A stretch of 28,106 nt of DNA from Granulicatella sp041433555 (lineage in GTDB: Bacteria; Bacillota; Bacilli; Lactobacillales; Aerococcaceae): assembly GCF_041433555.1 (NCBI RefSeq), contig NZ_JAPWBR010000025.1, positions 1 to 28,106 of the forward strand, written 5' to 3'. This document shows positions 22,843-28,106 of this stretch, in pieces. Under the pieces are notes generated by a model that had not been told where the DNA came from, did no database searches, and saw only the letters and a program-made list of their open reading frames with translations. Positions within the stretch are counted from its first letter, which is position 1, and each line of letters begins with the position of its first letter. The position numbers and the translations under genes are program-made.

Positions 22843-23837
22843 AGACAAAAGTGGAATTTAGTATGGCTTGGTTCAAATCGCATGCTTTCTTACTTGGAGC
22901 GCTGGCCTTCATCGAAGTGTTTTCGATTGGGTTCTTCTTCGTCTTTAATTGGCTAAATTCAGAAGTCGGCTATTATTTATTTTTACTAGCCTTTTTCCTT
23001 TTGGTAGTCGCGGGTGCACTTTTATGGCACGATTGGAGAAAGTATAAAGAAGTCGTTCGAAGTTTGCAGCAGGAAGTGACGACGCTAGACGATGGGTTTT
23101 CGCCCGTTGTGAGTCATTTATATGAAGCGATTCAACAAGAAAAGTCGGATATGCGAGGGTTAAGTACGAAGATGAAGCAACTTCGCAAGGAAGATGTGGA
23201 CTATTATACTTTATGGGCGCATCAAATTAAAACGAGTATTGCCGCAAGTCAGTTGCTGATTCATGAGTTGCCTCAAACAACTGAGAAATCTTTATTGAGT
23301 CAAGAACTCGTTCGGATTACAACCTATACGGAACTAGCGCTGCATTACGTTCGAATGGAAAGTTTCCATCAAGACTTATCGATTTCAACCATCTCTATCG
23401 ATGAAGTGATTCGCCCGCTCTTGAAGAAATATGCGACCTTCTTTATTTCGAAGAAATTGCATTTGGACTATAATCCTACAGGGGAAAAAGTGGTGACGGA
23501 TTCGAAGTGGCTAGGCGTTATCGTCGAGCAAGTGTTATCGAATGCGGTGAAATATACACCTGAGGATGGAACGATTCGTATTCTTTTTGATGGAAGCACG
23601 TTAACGATTGAAGATACAGGAATCGGGATTGCCCCTTACGATATTAAACGGATTTTTGAACGTGGATTTAGCGGTTATAACGGTCGTGTGAACCACCAAT
23701 CGACAGGGCTAGGGCTCTATTTATCTGCAGAGATTGCTAAACGATTAGGCGTTAAACTCAGTGTAGACTCGACTGTTGGAGAAGGGACCACGGTTCGTAT
23801 TCAAATTCCGTCTGAAGTGATGCAAGTGAAAGATTAA
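22839..23837 (+). CDS. BceS-like intramembrane-sensing histidine kinase
   Basis: A 332-residue kinase with two membrane segments (about residues 15-35 and 43-62) separated by only a few residues, so it has almost no extracellular sensor. This is the mark of BceS-type kinases, which depend on a BceAB transporter to detect peptides. The phospho-acceptor is H128 in LWAHQIKTS. The ATPase domain has the N-box EQVLSNAVKYT, G1 EDTGIGIAP, F-box FERGFSG and G2 STGLGLYLS. Translation is coupled to the response regulator by a 4-base overlap, and a terminator follows. No bceAB genes are directly adjacent, so sensing probably involves the permeases encoded about 10 kb upstream. Confidence 0.9.
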   Translation: MKTKVEFSMAWFKSHAFLLGALAFIEVFSIGFFFVFNWLNSEVGYYLFLLAFFLLVVAGALLWHDWRKYKEVVRSLQQEVTTLDDGFSPVVSHLYEAIQQEKSDMRGLSTKMKQLRKEDVDYYTLWAHQIKTSIAASQLLIHELPQTTEKSLLSQELVRITTYTELALHYVRMESFHQDLSISTISIDEVIRPLLKKYATFFISKKLHLDYNPTGEKVVTDSKWLGVIVEQVLSNAVKYTPEDGTIRILFDGSTLTIEDTGIGIAPYDIKRIFERGFSGYNGRVNHQSTGLGLYLSAEIAKRLGVKLSVDSTVGEGTTVRIQIPSEVMQVKD

Positions 23838-23843
23838 TGAAAG

Positions 23844-23865
23844 CGAGGGGGAACCCTCGTTTTTT
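23844..23865 (+). terminator. Terminator of the two-component operon
   Basis: CGAGGG (23844-23849) pairs with CCCTCG (23854-23859), followed by a T run; it begins 7 bases after the kinase stop. Confidence 0.85.
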
Positions 23866-23918
23866 GTGCGATAAAAGGGGTGTTTTCGCTAAAAAGTTAA
23901 CAATGACACGCCCGGATG

Positions 23919-23927
23919 TGTTATAAT
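23919..23927 (+). promoter_or_regulatory. Extended -10 promoter of the rapZ-yvcK-whiA cluster
   Basis: TGTTATAAT (TATAAT 23922-23927) is a perfect extended -10; TTAACA at 23897-23902 is a possible -35 at a long 19-base spacing. It lies 40 bases before the ATG at 23967. Confidence 0.6.
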
Positions 23928-23966
23928 TGTAAAGATAACAATATCGTTTGAGATAGGAGAATGACA

Positions 23967-24857
23967 ATGGCAGTAGATCAACTAGAATTAGTCGTCATTA
24001 CAGGTATGAGTGGGGCAGGGAAAACTGTTGCAATGCAAAGTTTCGAAGACATGGGATATTTCTGTGTCGATAATATGCCACCAAGTCTTCTACCAAAATT
24101 TTGGGAATTAGTAAAAGAATCAGGAAAAATTACAAAAATTGCGCTCGTAATCGACTTACGTTCACGCGCATTCTTTGATGAAATCATGTCCGCTATTGCA
24201 GGCCTTGATAACACATCATTTATTACAACAAAAATTTTATTCTTAGAAGCGAGCGATGATGCGCTTGTTTCTCGTTACAAAGAAACAAGAAGAACGCACC
24301 CTCTAGCAAGTGATGGTCGTATTTACGATGGGATTATTGCGGAACGTCGTTTATTGCAAGATATTAAGACACGTGCGCAAAAAGTGATTGATACAACAAA
24401 TCTTTCACCTCGTAAATTACGTGAAGAAATCATGCAAGCATTCTCTACAGGCAGCGAAGGAATTTTCACAATCCAAGTGATGTCATTTGGATTTAAATAC
24501 GGACTTCCAATCGATGCGGATGTCGTGATGGATGTACGTTTCTTACCAAATCCACACTATATTGCAGAGTTACGTCCATTAACTGGATTAGATGAACCTG
24601 TGTATGATTATGTCATGAGCCAACCAGAAGCGAAGACGTTCTATCACAAATTGATGGACTTACTCGACTTCTCAATTCCAGGCTACAAAAAAGAAGGAAA
24701 ATCGAGCGTGACGATTGCCATCGGATGTACTGGTGGGCAACACCGTTCTGTAGCTTTTGCGGAACGTATCGGACGCGAATTATTATCAGACTCTTATAAC
24801 GTGAAAATCTCTCATCGTGACAAAGACCGTCGTAAAGAAGGGAATGGACGATCATGA
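23967..24857 (+). CDS. rapZ: RNase adapter / nucleotide-binding protein RapZ (YvcJ)
   Basis: A 296-residue P-loop protein of the RapZ/YvcJ family. Walker A GMSGAGKT is near residues 13-20, and the family segments SFEDMGYFCVDNMPPSLL and, in the C-terminal domain, GCTGGQHRSV are present. YvcJ hydrolyses nucleotides and affects competence in B. subtilis; in E. coli RapZ steers RNase E to small RNAs. ATG 23967 is chosen over ATG 23961 because AGGAGA ends directly before the latter, leaving no spacing. It heads the conserved rapZ-yvcK-whiA cluster, and its stop overlaps the yvcK start (ATGA). Confidence 0.93.
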   Translation: MAVDQLELVVITGMSGAGKTVAMQSFEDMGYFCVDNMPPSLLPKFWELVKESGKITKIALVIDLRSRAFFDEIMSAIAGLDNTSFITTKILFLEASDDALVSRYKETRRTHPLASDGRIYDGIIAERRLLQDIKTRAQKVIDTTNLSPRKLREEIMQAFSTGSEGIFTIQVMSFGFKYGLPIDADVVMDVRFLPNPHYIAELRPLTGLDEPVYDYVMSQPEAKTFYHKLMDLLDFSIPGYKKEGKSSVTIAIGCTGGQHRSVAFAERIGRELLSDSYNVKISHRDKDRRKEGNGRS

Positions 24858-25885
24858 TGTTCGAGGTAACACCAAATCCTCCGAGAAAGAAAGGTCCTAA
24901 AATCACCGTTATTGGTGGAGGAACAGGGCTTCCTGTTCTCTTGAGAAACCTTCGTAAGAGAGATGCGGATGTAACTGCGATTGTAACGGTTGCCGATGAT
25001 GGTGGAAGTTCAGGAATCATTCGAGATTATATGAACGTTGTACCGCCAGGAGATATTCGGAACTGTATGATTGCTCTTTCTCCGATGAACGCTTTACAAA
25101 AAGAAATTTTCCAATATCGTTTCAATTCCGACGACCAATTCTTCGCTGGACATGCGATTGGAAACTTAATCATTGCGGCCTTAACAGAGATGCGTGGAAA
25201 TATTTTCGATGCGATTCGTCTCCTAAGCCGTATGATGGCGGTGGAAGGACATGTGTATCCTGCCGCTGAAGAGCCATTGTTACTACGCGCGGAATTCCAA
25301 GATGGAACGATTGTGGACGGGGAAGCGGAACTTGTCAAATATCGCAAGAAGATTAAAAAGGTTTCCGTGCATTGCTACGACGAGAATCGTAAGCTCGATG
25401 ATAGCCGAACTCCAATGGCGGCACGTGAAGTCATCAATGCGATTATGGAAGCCGATATGGTTGTATTAGGGCCTGGTAGTCTTTATACTAGTATCTTGCC
25501 AAACTTAATGATTAGCGATATTGGTCAAGCCGTTTGTGAAACGAAAGCGGAAGTGGTGTACATTTGTAACATCATGACGCAACGTGGTGAAACGGAACAC
25601 TTTACCGATGCAGATCATGTACGCGTGTTACATGACCATTTAGGAACTCAGTTCATCGACACCGTCCTCGTGAATACAGAGGCAGTGCCAGAAGAGTACT
25701 TAAACCAACAAAAGAACGAAGAGTATCTTTACCAAGTGAAGTACGACTTCCAAGGATTGCGCGACGAGGGATGCCGAGTAGTGTCGTCTGACTTTATTAA
25801 ATTACGCGAAAAAGGCGTATACCATGATGGTGAAAAGGTCATCGACGAATTATTCCGTCTTCTACAAAGTGCACGAATTGAATAA
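24854..25885 (+). CDS. yvcK: Gluconeogenesis/morphology factor YvcK (CofD-like)
   Basis: A 343-residue protein of the YvcK/CofD-like family. It shows the nucleotide-sugar-binding GGGTGLPVLLR near residues 21-31, VTVADDGGSSG, PPGDIRN, and VLGPGSLYTSILPNL. In Bacillus, YvcK binds UDP-sugars and is needed for normal shape and growth on gluconeogenic carbon sources. ATG 24854 overlaps the rapZ stop; the adjoining ATG 24857 is an equally possible start and changes only one residue. whiA follows after a 72-base gap containing a strong hairpin. Confidence 0.93.
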   Translation: MMFEVTPNPPRKKGPKITVIGGGTGLPVLLRNLRKRDADVTAIVTVADDGGSSGIIRDYMNVVPPGDIRNCMIALSPMNALQKEIFQYRFNSDDQFFAGHAIGNLIIAALTEMRGNIFDAIRLLSRMMAVEGHVYPAAEEPLLLRAEFQDGTIVDGEAELVKYRKKIKKVSVHCYDENRKLDDSRTPMAAREVINAIMEADMVVLGPGSLYTSILPNLMISDIGQAVCETKAEVVYICNIMTQRGETEHFTDADHVRVLHDHLGTQFIDTVLVNTEAVPEEYLNQQKNEEYLYQVKYDFQGLRDEGCRVVSSDFIKLREKGVYHDGEKVIDELFRLLQSARIE

Positions 25886-25898
25886 TACCGAATAAAAT

Positions 25899-25925
25899 AG
25901 GAGCCAAGACTTCCTCTTGGCTCCT
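25899..25925 (+). promoter_or_regulatory. Strong hairpin between yvcK and whiA
   Basis: AGGAGCCAAG (25899-25908) pairs perfectly with CTTGGCTCCT (25916-25925), loop ACTTCCT. The T run after it is too short for a good terminator. It may be an attenuator or mRNA-stability element that sets the whiA level relative to yvcK. Confidence 0.6.
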
Positions 25926-25957
25926 TCAACATGACTAGAAGAGAAAGGAGGAGGCCT

Positions 25958-26908
25958 GTGTCCTTACTATCATTTGCTGCAGAAACAAAACAAGAACTAA
26001 CGCAACTAGAAGTGCAATATGACTATTCAAAATATGAACTTGCGGCGCTCATTCGAATGAATGGGGCGGTTGGGATTTTGAATCGTCAATTGATTTTAAA
26101 TATCCAAACGGAAAACGCGACGATTGCCAGACGAATTTATGTACTCTTGAAGAAGTATTATCAAGTGGAAAGTGAACTCTTGGTTCGCCGTAAGATGAAA
26201 CTGAAGAAGAACAATGTGTATATCGTACGTTTGAAACATGGAACAGAAGAGATTTTGGAAGACTTGAATATCAAGTCGAGCGGCTTATTTAATATGCGCG
26301 TTCCAGAAAATGTTCGTGAAGACGAAGAGAAGATGCGTGCCTACCTTCGTGGGGCGTTTCTGGCTGGCGGTTCGATTAATGACCCGAAAACGAGCCGTTA
26401 TCACTTAGAGATTTATTCGATTTATGAAGAGCATAACGACGATATTTGTCAGATGATGAATGCGTTTGGGTTGAATGCCAGAACGATTGAGCGTCGTAAG
26501 GGGTATATCACGTACTTGAAAGAAGCCGAGAAAATTGCAGACTTCCTTGCCGTGATTCATGCTTCCAAGGCGATGCTACATTTTGAAGATATCCGAATTA
26601 TTCGAGATATGCGAAATACGGCGAATCGTTTAGTAAACTGCGAGAACGCTAATATTAATAAAGTGGTGAATGCAGCCACTCGTCAAATCGAAGAGATTCA
26701 ATACATTGAAGATACGGTAGGACTCGACGCCTTGCCGGATAAATTATCGGATATTGCAAAAATCCGTTTAGAGAATCCAGAAATTAGTTTGAAAGAGTTA
26801 GGCGAAATGTTACCTTCTGGGCCTATCTCAAAATCAGGGGTAAACCACAGACTGCGTAAGATTTCTGAATTTTCTCAAAAATTGAGAGAAGAAGGAAAAG
26901 CCAATTAG
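25958..26908 (+). CDS. whiA: Sporulation-type regulator WhiA
   Basis: A 316-residue DNA-binding protein with an N-terminal LAGLIDADG homing-endonuclease-like domain (LIRMNGAVG and later YLRGAFLAGGSIND) and a C-terminal helix-turn-helix region (SLKELGEMLPSGPISKSGVNHRLRKI). In non-sporulating Firmicutes WhiA influences cell division and chromosome segregation. GTG 25958 is preferred to ATG 25931 because AAAGGAGGAGG (25944-25953) stands right before it and the protein then begins SLLSFAAETKQEL, as in other WhiA proteins. It is the third gene of the conserved cluster. Confidence 0.93.
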   Translation: MSLLSFAAETKQELTQLEVQYDYSKYELAALIRMNGAVGILNRQLILNIQTENATIARRIYVLLKKYYQVESELLVRRKMKLKKNNVYIVRLKHGTEEILEDLNIKSSGLFNMRVPENVREDEEKMRAYLRGAFLAGGSINDPKTSRYHLEIYSIYEEHNDDICQMMNAFGLNARTIERRKGYITYLKEAEKIADFLAVIHASKAMLHFEDIRIIRDMRNTANRLVNCENANINKVVNAATRQIEEIQYIEDTVGLDALPDKLSDIAKIRLENPEISLKELGEMLPSGPISKSGVNHRLRKISEFSQKLREEGKAN

Positions 26909-26958
26909 AAGTATCTGGACGTAGCTTACTATAGAAAAAACTATAGGAGGTTCGTCTT

Positions 26959-27339
26959 ATGAACTTAGTATCTTTAATTGGTCGTGTTGTCAAAGAGGTA
27001 GAGGTGCAACAGCTTCAACCTTCCGGAAAGAGTGTGTTTAATAATACCATCGCGGTGCAAAATGTATACCGAAATAGCGATGATTCCTATCATTCACACT
27101 TTATCCAAGTGGTCGCCTGGGGCAAAATTGCGGAACGTATTGGCAAGTTTGTCAAAAAGGGAGACCGTATTGGCGTGGAAGGGCGACTTAATACCCGTCG
27201 CTACACTAACAAGAATCATCAAGAAGTGTATGTGATCGAAGTGGTGATTGAGGAAGTGTACTTCTTAGAGAGAAAACACGAAACAGAAGAGGACGGAGCG
27301 AGTCCTTTTGAAGATCCGCAAAGTTTGTTTGTGGAATAG
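26959..27339 (+). CDS. Short single-stranded DNA-binding protein (SsbB-like)
   Basis: A 126-residue OB-fold SSB. It opens MNLVSLIGRVVKEVEV, with the family strands NTIAVQNVYR, FIQVVAWGKIAERI and GDRIGVEGRLNTRRY. It is shorter than the replication SSB (about 160-170 residues), with a brief tail that ends SPFEDPQSLFVE rather than the usual acidic DDLPF tip. That suits the SsbB/YwpH type involved in protecting DNA during transformation. I see no competence (cin) box upstream; a small CTATAG-A6-CTATAG hairpin (about 26928-26945) sits just before the ribosome binding site AGGAGG. It is probably separate from the housekeeping ssb. Confidence 0.85.
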   Translation: MNLVSLIGRVVKEVEVQQLQPSGKSVFNNTIAVQNVYRNSDDSYHSHFIQVVAWGKIAERIGKFVKKGDRIGVEGRLNTRRYTNKNHQEVYVIEVVIEEVYFLERKHETEEDGASPFEDPQSLFVE

Positions 27340-27392
27340 TGGAAGGAGAGAAATTCCTTCACTTGGACGTATAAAATGAAGGAGTTTTTCGA

Positions 27393-28082
27393 GTGATTAT
27401 ATTAATAAATGGAACAGCAATTGCCGTCGGAGCGCTTGTGGGTGTGTTTTTACGACATATAATTTCAGAGCGTTTCGCGCAACATATCATGCAAGGGTTA
27501 GCGCTATGTGTATTCCTGGTCGGAATTAAAGGCGCGATTCAAATCCCGAATAGCTTGATTATGATTTTATCTCTGGTATGCGGTGGCGTTGTCGGAGAAG
27601 CGCTTCAAATGGAGGAGCGGGTACGTAAGTTCTCAGACTGGCTTCAGGAGAAGGCTTCAAAAGGTAAAGAAAACAATTTAAATATCGGTGAAGGGTTCGT
27701 TGCTGCAGTGATGATTTTCTGCGTGGGGGCACTTGCTACAATGGGGTCTATCCAGTTAGGAATTACTGGAGATCCAGCGTTGCTTCAAACGAAGTCGGTA
27801 TTAGATGGGATTACTTCTATCTTCCTTGCGGCAACGGAAGGGATTGGAGTAGGGCTTTCTGCAGTGGCGGTCATTGCATATGAGTTAATTTTAGTGGGCT
27901 TGTCTCAACTAGTGGCTCCTCATTTGAATGATGTGGTAACCGTATCGATGTCCGCGGTTGGATCGGTTCTTTTAGTTGGTTTAGCGATGAACTTACTAGG
28001 GATTACGAAGATTAAAGTATTAAACTTCTTGCCAGCCATTTTTATGCCGATTCTACTTGTACCGCTATTTGCGTTATTTTAA
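27393..28082 (+). CDS. DUF554 family membrane protein
   Basis: A 229-residue integral membrane protein of the DUF554 family (B. subtilis YdfK and E. coli YqgA are relatives), with about six or seven membrane segments. It begins with NGTAIAVGALVGVFLRHI and contains GEGFVAAVMIFCVGALATMGSIQ and the TKSVLDGITSIFLAA segment typical of the family. The start is GTG 27393 with AAGGAG at 27378-27383. A short GAAGGA/TTCCTTC hairpin and TATAAA lie in the 53 bases between it and the SSB gene, so it may have its own promoter. The function is unknown; a transport role is only a guess. Confidence 0.88.
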   Translation: MIILINGTAIAVGALVGVFLRHIISERFAQHIMQGLALCVFLVGIKGAIQIPNSLIMILSLVCGGVVGEALQMEERVRKFSDWLQEKASKGKENNLNIGEGFVAAVMIFCVGALATMGSIQLGITGDPALLQTKSVLDGITSIFLAATEGIGVGLSAVAVIAYELILVGLSQLVAPHLNDVVTVSMSAVGSVLLVGLAMNLLGITKIKVLNFLPAIFMPILLVPLFALF

Positions 28083-28106
28083 GAACAAGAAAACACCGGA
28101 TCAAGA

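Noticed and set aside
26908..26958. Competence cin box before the SSB gene
   Set aside because: TACGAATA or a close variant is absent; only a small CTATAG hairpin is present.

Overview
The window looks like chromosomal DNA from a low-GC Gram-positive of the order Lactobacillales. The signs are a methionine T-box, lipoprotein signal peptides, BceAB-type exporters with a BceRS-like two-component system, the rapZ/yvcJ-yvcK-whiA cluster, and strong AGGAGG-type ribosome binding sites. A Granulicatella- or Carnobacteriaceae-like host is my guess, not something the sequence proves.

Layout. 1-540 holds no intact gene; it is one arm and the apex of a very large imperfect palindrome (element A). 541-2544 carries a PfoR/EIIC-type membrane protein followed by a ketopantoate-reductase-family dehydrogenase. 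2706-4163 is an IS3-family insertion sequence that landed in the loop of a terminator shared by converging genes; its OrfA has an in-frame stop. 4220-6328 (minus strand) is a luxS-metQ-mtnN operon behind a methionine-specifier T-box (6362-6574). 6904-12524 holds two tandem, paralogous BceAB-type peptide resistance transporters. 12763-18145 is a CUT1 (Ugp/Msm-like) ABC transporter operon with an embedded beta-CASP-like metallo-hydrolase. 18663-20825 encodes a DUF1697 protein and a cytosolic 5'-nucleotidase-family enzyme. 21437-23837 encodes a lipoprotein and a BceRS-like two-component system. 23967-28082 is rapZ-yvcK-whiA, a short SSB and a DUF554 membrane protein.

How the genes connect. MtnN and LuxS are consecutive steps of S-adenosylhomocysteine recycling (homocysteine and the AI-2 precursor), and MetQ binds methionine, so a methionine T-box over all three is coherent. 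The BceRS-like pair at 22159-23837 is the obvious candidate regulator of the two BceAB pairs about 10 kb upstream; a TNACA-N4-TGTAA-type site sits before the second pair.

The most unusual content is a family of four dispersed elements (apices near 300, 18390, 20920 and 21150). Each has the same constant junction motifs (ATGCGAATTA, TTTGAGGCTT, GAGAC, CGGTA) joining three stems whose sequences differ between copies yet stay self-complementary, so each predicts the same three-way junction. Outside the cores, the arms are inverted, decayed copies of neighbouring host DNA. The 5' end of the gene at 541 reappears inverted at about 14-66, and the 3' end of the nucleotidase gene reappears inverted twice (21024-21064 and 21251-21290). 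I do not recognise this as a described repeat class.
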